From assembly GCA_963844845.1 (NCBI GenBank), contig CAWJPW010000011.1, forward strand, positions 372,001-436,000: 64,000 nt of DNA, written 5' to 3'. The notes under the pieces were generated by a model. It searched no databases. It worked only from the letters and a program-made list of their open reading frames with translations, and was not told where the DNA came from. This document shows positions 18,996-26,556 of the stretch, piece by piece (the first letter of the stretch is position 1; each line of letters opens with the position of its first letter). This DNA is from CAWJPW01 sp963844845 (GTDB lineage Bacteria; Acidobacteriota; Thermoanaerobaculia; Thermoanaerobaculales; Sulfomarinibacteraceae). Both the position numbers and the translations under genes were made by a program.

Positions 18996-19969
18996 CGAAA
19001 CGCTACCGGCGGCCGCACTCCGCGGGCGCTCCCGGCATGCTCGAGGTACCAGCGGTAGGTGGCGGCGATGCCCTCGCGGAGCGCGATGGAGTGGCGCCAA
19101 CCCAGGGCGTTCAGGCGCGACACGTCGAGCAGCTTCTGCGGCGCGCCGTCGGGCTTCGAGGGATCGAAGCGCAGCTCGGCCTCCGGGTGGACCTCGGCAC
19201 GCACCAGCTCGGCGAGCTCGCGGATGGTGAGGTCCGAGCCGGTGCCGACGTTGACGTGCTCGGGCTCCTCGTAGTGCCGCATGAGGAAGAGGCAGGCGTC
19301 GGCGAGGTCGTCGACGTGCAGGAACTCGCGGCGCGGCGAGCCGGTGCCCCACAGCGTGACCTCGCCGCGGCCCGCCACGCGAGCCTCGTGGATGCGGCGG
19401 ATGAGCGCCGGCAGGACGTGGCCGCTCTCGAGGTCGAAGTTGTCGTTGGGGCCGTACAGGTTGGTGGGCATCGCCGAGATGAAGTTGCAGCCGTACTGGC
19501 GGTGGTAGGCCTGGCACAGCTTGATGCCGGCGATCTTGGCCACGGCATAGGGCTCGTTGGTGGGCTCCAGGGGGCCGGTGAGGAGGGCCTCCTCGGCCAT
19601 CGGCTGGGGCGCCTCCCGCGGGTAGATGCACGAGGAGCCCAGGTAGAGCAGCTTGGCGGCGCCGAACTGATGGGCGGCGTGCACCACGGTGGAGTGGATC
19701 ATCATGTTGTCGTAGATGAACTCCGCCGGCCGGGTGGAGTTGGCGAGGATGCCGCCCACCGTGCCGGCGACCAGGAAGACGTACTCGGGGCGGTTGGCCC
19801 GGAACCAGTAGTTGACGGCGGCCTGGTCGCGGAGGTCGAGCTGCTCACGGGTGGCGGTGACGACGTTGGCAAACCCCTCGCGCTCGAGGCGGCGCAGGAC
19901 CGCCGAGCCCACCAGGCCGCGGTGGCCGGCGACGAAGATGCGCGCGTCGGGCCGGAGCTGCTCGCTCAC
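18992..19969 (-). CDS. fcl: GDP-L-fucose synthase
   Basis: A 325-residue extended SDR. It has IFVAGHRGLVGSAVLRRLER (NADP-binding GxxGxxG), LYLGSSCIYPREAPQP (catalytic Ser and Cys), and the YxxxK pair in NEPYAVAKIAGIKLCQAYHR. The MPTNLYGPNDNFDLESGHV stretch is diagnostic of the Fcl/WcaG family, which epimerises and reduces GDP-4-keto-6-deoxymannose to GDP-L-fucose. The GTG start at 19969 overlaps the upstream TauE-like stop by four bases. The GDP-mannose 4,6-dehydratase that supplies the substrate is not in the window. Confidence 0.95.
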   Translation of the reverse strand: MSEQLRPDARIFVAGHRGLVGSAVLRRLEREGFANVVTATREQLDLRDQAAVNYWFRANRPEYVFLVAGTVGGILANSTRPAEFIYDNMMIHSTVVHAAHQFGAAKLLYLGSSCIYPREAPQPMAEEALLTGPLEPTNEPYAVAKIAGIKLCQAYHRQYGCNFISAMPTNLYGPNDNFDLESGHVLPALIRRIHEARVAGRGEVTLWGTGSPRREFLHVDDLADACLFLMRHYEEPEHVNVGTGSDLTIRELAELVRAEVHPEAELRFDPSKPDGAPQKLLDVSRLNALGWRHSIALREGIAATYRWYLEHAGSARGVRPPVAFR

Positions 19970-20757
19970 GGGCCGAGCATACCCCAGCCGGTGACGAAGA
20001 GCAGGATGATGAGCGCCACCCGCAGCCAGGTGCGCGGCAGGCGGAGGCTGAGGCGCGAGCCGAGCAGGGCGCCCGGCACCGACCCCACCAGGAGCCACAG
20101 CACGAGGTGGAGGTCGATGGTGCCGAGGCGGGCGTGGAGGGCGGCGGTGACCGCGGTGAGGAGCACCGCGTGGGCGATGTCGGTGCCCACCAGCACCGCC
20201 GGTCTGCGGTTGAAGAAGAGCAGCAGGAGCATCATCACGACGATGCCGGAGCCCACCGAGGTGATCCCCACCAGGAAGCCGCCGAGGACGCCGGTGACGA
20301 CGGCGCCCGAGGTGCGCCCCACCCAGCGCGGCACCAGGGGTCGCAGCAGCGGCAGGTCGCGGCCGCGGCCGATGAGGCTCTCGGCGGCGATGAGGACCGG
20401 GATGACGATGAGGACCACGGCGATGACCCGCTCGAGGATGGTGTTGACGCCGGCGCCGTAGATCGTCTGAAGGTGGGCGAGCAGCGCGACGCCGGCGAAG
20501 GCGGCGGGCACGCTGCCGAAGGCGAGGCGGCGCACCAGCGCCCAGTCGACGGTGCGCTGGCGGGCGTGGACGGCGGCGGCGCCGAGCTTGGTGCACGACG
20601 AGAAGAGCGCGCCGGAGCCCACCGCGGTGAGCGGGGTGACGCCGAGACCGAGGATGAGCAGCGGCAGCAGCACCACGCCGCCGCCGACCCCGGTGAGACC
20701 CACCAGGACGCCCACCACGGCGCCGATGCCGACGGTCATCAACGCGGCCGTGGGCAT
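19966..20757 (-). CDS. TauE/SafE family membrane permease
   Basis: A 263-residue protein with about eight hydrophobic segments and the family's repeated glycine-rich N-terminal halves: GVLVGLTGVGGGVVLLPLLI near residue 16 and GFLVGITSVGSGIVVMMLLL near 160. Family members move sulfite, sulfoacetate or other organic anions across the inner membrane; the substrate here is unknown. It is coupled to fcl by a GTGA overlap, an unusual partner for a fucose gene. The ribosome site is weak, and an in-frame ATG at codon 7 (MTVGIGAV) is a fallback start. Confidence 0.85.
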   Translation of the reverse strand: MPTAALMTVGIGAVVGVLVGLTGVGGGVVLLPLLILGLGVTPLTAVGSGALFSSCTKLGAAAVHARQRTVDWALVRRLAFGSVPAAFAGVALLAHLQTIYGAGVNTILERVIAVVLIVIPVLIAAESLIGRGRDLPLLRPLVPRWVGRTSGAVVTGVLGGFLVGITSVGSGIVVMMLLLLFFNRRPAVLVGTDIAHAVLLTAVTAALHARLGTIDLHLVLWLLVGSVPGALLGSRLSLRLPRTWLRVALIILLFVTGWGMLGP

Positions 20758-20926
20758 GTCAGCCCCGCCGCCCCGGCGGTGTCGGCATGGTCGTCATGGT
20801 GTCCCCCTGTCCCACTCACTCCACATCTGGACGATATTGTAGGAGATCTGGCTGCTCGAAGAACCGATTCAGAGATCGGGGGACTGGAAGATCCGGAACC
20901 TCGAATCCGGGTTGGGCGGGCGCGGC

Positions 20927-21796
20927 CTACTTCTGCTCGAGGACGTCGAGGAGGTATCTCCCGTAGCCGTTCTTGCACAGCGGCTCGGCGAGGCGAGCGA
21001 GCTGCTCGTCGTCGATGTAACCCATGTACCAGGCGATCTCCTCGGGGCATGCGATCTTGAGGCCCTGGCGCTCCTCCACCACCTGGATGAAGTTGGCGGC
21101 CTGGAGCAGCGACTCGTGGGTGCCGGTGTCGAGCCAGGCGAAGCCGCGGCCCATGATCTCCACGCGGAGGTCGCCCCACTCCAGGTAGCGGCGGTTGACG
21201 TCGGTGATCTCGAGCTCGCCGCGGGGGGAACGCTCGAGGCTGCGGGCCACCTCCACCACGCGGTTGTCGTAGAAGTAGAGGCCGGTGACGGCAAGGTTGG
21301 AGCGTGGCGCGGTCGGCTTCTCCTCGAGGGTGAGCACGCGGCCGTCGTCGTCGAACTCGACCACACCGTAGCGCTCGGGGTCGCGCACCCAGTAACCGAA
21401 CACGGTGGCGCCGCGCTCGCGCTGTGCCGCGGTGTCGAGCATGTCGGGGAGGCCGTGTCCGTAGAAGATGTTGTCGCCGAGGATGAGGCAGACGTCGCCG
21501 CTGCCGATGAAGTCGGCGCCGATGAGGAATGCCTCGGCGAGCCCACCGGGGGTGGGCTGCTGAGCGTAGCTGAGGTCGAGGCCCCAGCGGTGGCCGTCGC
21601 CCAGCAGGCGCTGGAAGGCGGCCTGATCCTCGGGGGTGGTGATGATGAGGATGTCGCGAATCCCCGCCAGCATGAGGGTGGTGAGGGGGTAGTAGATCAT
21701 CGGCTTGTCGTACACCGGCATGAGCTGCTTGCTCACGGCGATGGTCAACGGGTGCAGGCGGGTGCCGGCACCGCCGGCGAGAATGATCCCCTTCAT
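20927..21796 (-). CDS. rmlA: Glucose-1-phosphate thymidylyltransferase
   Basis: A 289-residue enzyme with the N-terminal signature MKGIILAGGAGTRLHPLT, then KQLMPVYDKPMIYYPLTTLM, LILGDNIFYGHGL and LEEKPTAPRSNLAVTGLYFY, all typical of RmlA/RfbA. It makes dTDP-glucose from glucose-1-phosphate and dTTP. The ATG at 21796 follows GGAGG six bases upstream; the longer frame translates repeat DNA and is rejected. It supplies the dTDP sugar for the FdtD/FdtB-like enzymes at 13.8-15.9 kb. Regulation by dTDP-rhamnose-type feedback is known for the family, not shown here. Confidence 0.96.
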   Translation of the reverse strand: MKGIILAGGAGTRLHPLTIAVSKQLMPVYDKPMIYYPLTTLMLAGIRDILIITTPEDQAAFQRLLGDGHRWGLDLSYAQQPTPGGLAEAFLIGADFIGSGDVCLILGDNIFYGHGLPDMLDTAAQRERGATVFGYWVRDPERYGVVEFDDDGRVLTLEEKPTAPRSNLAVTGLYFYDNRVVEVARSLERSPRGELEITDVNRRYLEWGDLRVEIMGRGFAWLDTGTHESLLQAANFIQVVEERQGLKIACPEEIAWYMGYIDDEQLARLAEPLCKNGYGRYLLDVLEQK

Positions 21797-22514
21797 CACA
21801 GACCTCCGAGCAGACGCCAGACACTGTACGAAAGACGGGGCGATGAGGGAAGGGGGCGCGTGGGAGCCGTGGCCCTGGCAACGCTGCTCCATGGGCAGGC
21901 GGGGGGTGTAGGCGCGGAGCTTCTCCGCGCCACCAGGGCGCCCACCGGGCGTGCTCCGCTTGCCTGGCCCGGCCGATCGCCGTGGGTCGCCGGAACCCCC
22001 GCCCCCGCGCCAACGCCAAGGGTGGCGCGCGAAAGTCGCGCGCCTACACCGGCGGAGCGTCGGCTGCTTCGACGAGGCGTCATGGGCGGGCGGGGGGTGT
22101 AGGCGCGGAGCTTCTCCGCGCCACCAGGGCGCCCACCGGGCGTGCTGCGCTTGCCTGGCCCGGCCGATCGCCGTGGGTCGCCGGAACCCCCGCTCCCGCG
22201 CCAGCGCCAAGGGTGGCGCGCGAAAGTCGCGCGCCTACATGGGCATGGAATTCACAGCCCCGGCCCGCGCCAAGGGCGACCCATCGACCGCGTCGGCCTC
22301 CCGAGGGCGGGCGGGGGGTGTAGGCGCGGAGCTTCTCCGCGCCACCAGGGCGCCCACCGGGCGTGCTGCGCTTGCCTGGCCCGGCCGATCGCCGCGGGTC
22401 GCCGGAACCCCCGCCCCCGCGCCAACGCCAAGGGTGGCGCGCGAAAGTCGCGCGCCTACACCGGCGCGGGATCGGCTGCAACGCGGGCGATCGACCCCGA
22501 CGCCTGGGGCGCGC

Positions 22515-23042
22515 CTACACCTTGGGTTCCAGAGCCTGATGCCACAGGATGTCTTCGGGGCTCCTGGAGGCATCGAGGAGATCGCCCAGGTTCGGCCACA
22601 TCAGCGAACCCGACGCTCCCCAATCGGCCCAGTGCTCCACCAGGCCCTTGCGCACCGGATTCTCGATGATGTACCACACCGTCGCTGCGATCCCGTCCAG
22701 CCGGCGGATTACCCGGTCGTGGTACCCGCGCTGCCACACGGGGCCCTCAGCACGCTCATGCCGCAGATTGCGAGCTACTACCGCTTTGAATGCCTGGGCG
22801 AACGCTCGCGGCGACCTCAGCGGAGTCACCACCAGGACATGAACGTGGTCAGGCATCACGCAGTACGCCAGGGTGCGCCATCCCACCTCATGGAGGTTGC
22901 CCAGAACAGCCAGTGCAACCTCGGAAACGCCGGCCCGGCTGAGCAGGGGCTGCCGATTCGCGGTGCACATCGTCAGCAGAACGAGCCGACGCTTCTCTGC
23001 AAATACACAATCGTCGAGATGGTGGAGCTTGCGACGCAGCAC
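22515..23042 (-). CDS. REP-associated tyrosine transposase (RAYT, Y1/HUH family)
   Basis: A 175-residue TnpA_REP-type protein. The HUH motif lies in YCVMPDHVHVLVV (residues 60-72), followed by VWQRGYHDRVIRR and WYIIENPVRKGLV, the usual RAYT C-terminal stretch with candidate tyrosines at about 107 and 124. Known RAYTs bind and nick REP hairpins with a GTAG foot, which is what surrounds this gene. The GTG at 23042 sits six bases after a TATCAT box with no ribosome site, so it may be leaderless. Its TAG stop (22515-22517) lies inside a partial REP foot. It seems intact. Confidence 0.93.
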   Translation of the reverse strand: MLRRKLHHLDDCVFAEKRRLVLLTMCTANRQPLLSRAGVSEVALAVLGNLHEVGWRTLAYCVMPDHVHVLVVTPLRSPRAFAQAFKAVVARNLRHERAEGPVWQRGYHDRVIRRLDGIAATVWYIIENPVRKGLVEHWADWGASGSLMWPNLGDLLDASRSPEDILWHQALEPKV

Positions 23043-23048
23043 CTATCG

Positions 23049-23054
23049 ATGATA
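23049..23054 (-). promoter_or_regulatory. -10 box TATCAT of the RAYT gene
   Basis: TATCAT lies six bases before the GTG start of the RAYT gene, a spacing that would put the transcript start at or near the start codon. No ribosome site is present. Confidence 0.45.
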
Positions 23055-24639
23055 GCCGCGCCGCCCTCTTGCCCGCACCGCACGCCAACGGGCAGGGCGG
23101 GCGGGGGGTGTAGGCGCGGAGCTTCTCCGCGCCACCAGGGCGCCCACCGGGCGTGCTGCGCTTGCCTGGCCCGGCCGATCGCCGTGGGTCGGGGGAACCC
23201 CCGCCCCCGCGCCAACGCCAAGGGTGGCGCGCGAAAGTCGCGCGCCTACACCGGCATGGAATCCACAGCCCCGGCCCGCGCCAAGGGCGACCCATCGACC
23301 GCGTCGGCCTCCCGAGGGCGGGCGGGGGGTGTAGGCGCGGAGCTTCTCCGCGCCACCAGGGCGCCCACCGGGCGTGCTCCGCTTGCCTGGCCCGGCCGAT
23401 CGCCGCGGGTCGCCGGAACCCCCGCCCCCGCGCCAACGCCAAGGGTGGCGCGCGAAAGTCGCGCGCCTACATGGGCATGGAATTCACAGCCCCGGCCCGC
23501 GCCAAGGGCGACCCATCGACCGCGTCGGCCTCCCGAGGGCGGGCGGGGGGTGTAGGCGCGGAGCTTCTCCGCGCCACCAGGGCGCCCGCCGGGCGTGCTC
23601 CGCTTGCCTGGCCCGGCCGATCGCCGCGGGTCGCCGGAACCCCCGCCCCCGCGCCAACGCCAAGGGTGGCGCGCGAAAGTCGCGCGCCTACACCGGCATG
23701 GAATTCACAGCCCCGGCCCGCGCCAAGGGCGACCCATCGACCGCGTCGGCCTCCCGAGGGCGGGCGGGGGGTGTAGGCGCGGAGCTTCTCCGCGCCACCA
23801 GGGCGCCCACCGGGCGTGCTGCGCTTGCCTGGCCCGGCCGATCGCCGTGGGTCGCCGGAACCCCCGCCCCCGCGCCAACGCCAAGGGTGGCGCGCGAAAG
23901 TCGCGCGCCTACACCGGCATGGAATTCACAGCCCCGGCCCGCGCCAAGGGCGACCCATCGACCGCGTCGGCCTCCCGAGGGCGGGCGGGGGGTGTAGGCG
24001 CGGAGCTTCTCCGCGCCACCAGGGCGCCCGCCGGGCGCGCTGCGCTTGCCTGGCCCGGCCGATCGCCGTGGGTCGCCGGAACCCCCACCACGGCGCCAGC
24101 GCCAAGGGTGGCGCGCGAAAGTCGCGCGCCTACACCGGCATGGAATTCACAGCCCCGGCCCGCGCCAAGGGCGACCCATCGACCGCGTCGGCCTCCCGAG
24201 GGCGGGCGGGGGGTGTAGGCGCGGAGCTTCTCCGCGCCACCAGGGCGCCCACCGGGCGTGCTCCGCTTGCCTGGCCCGGCCGATCGCCGCGGGTCGCCGG
24301 AACCCCCGCCCCCGCGCCAACGCCAAGGGTGGCGCGCGAAAGTCGCGCGCCTACACCGGCATGGAATTCACAGCCCCGGCCCGCGCCAAGGGCGACCCAT
24401 CGACCGCGTCGGCCTCCCGAGGGCGGGCGGGGGGTGTAGGCGCGGAGCTTCTCCGCGCCACCAGGGCGCCCGCCGGGCGTGCTGCGCTTGCCTGGCCCGG
24501 CCGATCGCCGCGGGTCGCCGGAACCCCCACCACGGCGCCAGCGCCAAGGGTGGCGCGCGAAAGTCGCGCGCCTACACTGGCGGGGGGTCGGCTGCTTCGA
24601 GGCGTCATGGGCGATCGGGTGAGCGCCCCCCGGTCTCCC

Positions 24640-25863
24640 CTACCCCACCGCCAGGCTGCGGTAGTACTCCGCCGCGCGCTCCAACCCCTCGCCCAACCCC
24701 ACCTCGGCGGCGAAGCCGAGGGCGTCACGAGCGCGCGTGGCATCGGCCATGGAGTGGCGCACGTCGCCGGGGCGGGGCTCGCCGTGGATAGGCTCGGGGC
24801 CGCCACCGGCTGCCGCCCGCACCAACCGAGCCAGCTCGTTCACCGTGGTGCGGCTGCCCGGGGCGACGTTGTACGCCCGCCCACACGCCTCCGCCGAGGC
24901 GCCGGCGGCGTGGAGATTGGCGGCCACGGCGTCGGCGACGAAGGTGAAGTCGCGGCTCTGCTCGCCGTCGCCGTGGATGAGCGGCGGCTCGCCGGCCAGG
25001 CTGGCGGCGAAGAAGCGCGGGATCACCGCGGCGTAGGCCCCGGCGGGATCCTGGCGCGGGCCGTAGATGTTGAAGTAGCGCAGGCCCACCAGCTCCATGG
25101 CGTAGCAGGCGGCGAACAGCTGCGCCAGCTCCTCGTTCATGACCTTGGAAAGAGCGTACGGCGACAGCGGCATCCCCTCCTCGCCCTCACGCTTGGGCAG
25201 GGTGTCGGAGTCGCCGTACACGCTGGAGGAGGAAGCGTAGACCAGCCGGCGGACGCCGGCGTCGCGGGCCGCCGCGAAGACGTTGGCGGTGCCGGCGACG
25301 TTCACCGCAATGCTGGTGGCGGGATCGGCCATGGAGCGCGGCACCGAGCCCAGGGCGGCCTGGTGGAAGACGTAGACGGGAGAGGGAAGACGGGAGACGG
25401 GAGACGCTTTCCCCCACCCACCCGGGGCCTCCGCGGTACCGGCGCCTGAGACCCCATCCGTCGGTACCGGCGCAGCCGGCTCGGTGGGGTCGGCGTCGGG
25501 GTCGGTGCGGCCGGTCATCGCCGAGGTCACCAGCGCACCGCGGCCACCGAGGCCGGCGCGCCCGTCGAGGGGCTCGAGCCCCATGGCGAGGCGGCAGTCG
25601 CCCGCGTTGCGGATATCGCCCAGAACCACGGTGACGGGCGCCACCGACGAGGCGACGACGGTGGGCAGCGGCGCCGCGGCGAGGGCCTCACGCTCGGCCG
25701 GCGCGAGCAGGTGGGCGAGGTTCTCGACCCTTCCTGTGGCGAGGTTGTCGAGCACGGTGACCCGTGCACCCCGCTCGAGCAGCGCATCCACGAGGTGGGA
25801 GCCGATGAAGCCGGCGCCGCCTGTTACAGCCACCGGCACGTCACGAAGCATCGGAATGGTCAT
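24640..25863 (-). CDS. UDP-sugar 4-epimerase (WbpP/TviC-like SDR) with an internal insertion
   Basis: A 407-residue extended SDR: VAVTGGAGFIGSHLVDALLE for NAD, YASSSSVYGDSDTLP and SPYALSKVMNE for the catalytic Ser and YxxxK, LRYFNIYGPRQDP further on. Family members are about 340 residues; here about 68 extra residues (95-162, DNA 25378-25581) sit between RLAM and VFHQAALGSVPRS. They are Gly/Pro/Ala/Thr-rich, and the last part is encoded by a copy of the purine-tract repeat. With the next-door UDP-GlcNAc dehydrogenase it could make UDP-GalNAcA. The ATG at 25863 follows AGGAGG eleven bases upstream. Confidence 0.88.
   Translation of the reverse strand: MTIPMLRDVPVAVTGGAGFIGSHLVDALLERGARVTVLDNLATGRVENLAHLLAPAEREALAAAPLPTVVASSVAPVTVVLGDIRNAGDCRLAMGLEPLDGRAGLGGRGALVTSAMTGRTDPDADPTEPAAPVPTDGVSGAGTAEAPGGWGKASPVSRLPSPVYVFHQAALGSVPRSMADPATSIAVNVAGTANVFAAARDAGVRRLVYASSSSVYGDSDTLPKREGEEGMPLSPYALSKVMNEELAQLFAACYAMELVGLRYFNIYGPRQDPAGAYAAVIPRFFAASLAGEPPLIHGDGEQSRDFTFVADAVAANLHAAGASAEACGRAYNVAPGSRTTVNELARLVRAAAGGGPEPIHGEPRPGDVRHSMADATRARDALGFAAEVGLGEGLERAAEYYRSLAVG
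25376..25430 (+). repeat. Purine-tract repeat inside the epimerase gene
   Basis: Repeated GGGAGACG units run into CTTTCCCCCACCCACCC. The same layout is found between genes at 25902, 26500, 32049, 32590 and 49815. Here it is read in frame as PVSRLPSPV-type sequence within the insertion of the epimerase. Confidence 0.65.
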
Positions 25864-25869
25864 GTCGCT

Positions 25870-26298
25870 TCAATCCTCCTGGTCGATTGGCGGCGCCGGC
25901 TGGGGAGACGAAAGACGGGAGACGGAAGACGCTCTGGTCCCACAATCCCGCAACGTGGTCACCAGGCCGGAGAGCAACGCGAAGACGCGCTCGAGGGACC
26001 TGGCGGCCGGGGCTCCGCGTCCAACAGGGAGAAAGCCGAGCTGATGAGCGATCCTCAGCTGAGTGTCAAGCTCGACGAGCGAGCCTCGGGCCATCATCAA
26101 GAACCGAAGGAAGTCCTTGTCGGTACCGCGCGCCGCTCCCTCAGCGATGTTGCAGGGCACGGAGACGGCTGCGCGCCTCATCTGGGACGTGAGCCCGAAG
26201 ACCTCCTCGCGCGGGAAGTCTGACGTCGCGCGGTACACGTGGGAAACGAGCTCGATCGCCTCCTGCCAAACCTCGAGATCGTGATGTCGCAGCCTCAT
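25870..26298 (-). CDS. Four-helix bundle protein (23S rRNA intervening-sequence family)
   Basis: A 142-residue protein with the opening LRHHDLEVWQEAIELVSHVY and the central signature SQMRRAAVSVPCNIAEGAAR, diagnostic of the four-helix bundle (S23/IVP) family. Members occur in 23S rRNA insertions and also in polysaccharide clusters; their function is unknown. The family normally ends about residue 120; here the tail (SSVSRLSSPQPAPP) is encoded by a purine-tract repeat at 25902-25935, so the C-terminus may have been extended by it. The ATG at 26298 follows GGAG. Six bases separate it from the epimerase start. Confidence 0.9.
   Translation of the reverse strand: MRLRHHDLEVWQEAIELVSHVYRATSDFPREEVFGLTSQMRRAAVSVPCNIAEGAARGTDKDFLRFLMMARGSLVELDTQLRIAHQLGFLPVGRGAPAARSLERVFALLSGLVTTLRDCGTRASSVSRLSSPQPAPPIDQED
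25902..25935 (+). repeat. Purine-tract repeat in the 3' end of the four-helix bundle gene
   Basis: Alternating GGGGAGACG, AAAGACGGGAGACGG and AAGACGCTC units match the repeats at 25376 and 32049. It encodes the low-complexity C-terminus of the overlapping gene. Confidence 0.6.
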
Positions 26299-26499
26299 GG
26301 ACTCACTCCAGCCAGGCGATTCACGAGATCATGCCCCAACCCTTGAGCAAATGCACCCGACCGAGCAAGCTCGATCATTGCCATTCACCCGAACAACTCG
26401 GCGTGGCCCAGAGGTTATCTCCGAGTTCGCAGGGAGGTTGCACCCTCGATTCTGTTCGGCGCGGACGAGCGGAAGGCCCCGACCGCTCGCCGGCCCGGA

Positions 26500-26556
26500 C
26501 CCCGGGCGGGCGGGGGAAAGCCTCTCCCGTCTCCCCTTTTCCTTCTCCCCTACTCT
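26500..26556 (-). repeat. Purine-tract repeat (pyrimidine on plus strand)
   Basis: CCCGGGCGGGCGGGGGAAAG is followed by CTCTCCCGTCTCCCC and TTTTCCTTCTCCCC. It is the reverse orientation of the copies at 25376 and 32049 and lies directly downstream of the nucleotide-sugar dehydrogenase gene. Confidence 0.6.

Larger units (their letters stand above)
21900..24580. repeat. Array of ten REP-pair (BIME-like) units, mostly 221 bp period
   Basis: Ten units each contain REP1 on the plus strand (GTAG foot, nine-base stem GGCGCGGAG / CTCCGCGCC around CTT) and REP2 on the minus strand (stem GGCGCGCGA / TCGCGCGCC around AAG, ending CTAC). REP1 feet are at 21908, 22099, 22320, 23110, 23331, 23552, 23773, 23994, 24215 and 24436; REP2 feet end at about 22047, 22238, 22459, 23249, 23470, 23691, 23912, 24133, 24354 and 24575. 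Spacing is exactly 221 except for the first interval (191) and the one holding the RAYT gene (790). As 221 is not a multiple of three, the long frames across it are not repeated coding units. Confidence 0.93.

Noticed and set aside
21951..24439. Repeated 207-residue frames over the array, which look like a tandem protein family
   Set aside because: They are translations of the 221-base repeat. The period is not a multiple of three, so each copy is read in a new frame and ends at the next unit; REP hairpins explain the conservation.
21900..24580. CRISPR array
   Set aside because: Repeats are regular, but units are 221 bases with internal inverted hairpins, intervening sequence is itself repeated rather than unique, and no cas gene is near.
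25870..26298. Diversity-generating retroelement (four-helix bundle protein resembles Avd)
   Set aside because: No reverse transcriptase and no template/variable repeat pair is seen; the family also occurs alone in many genomes.
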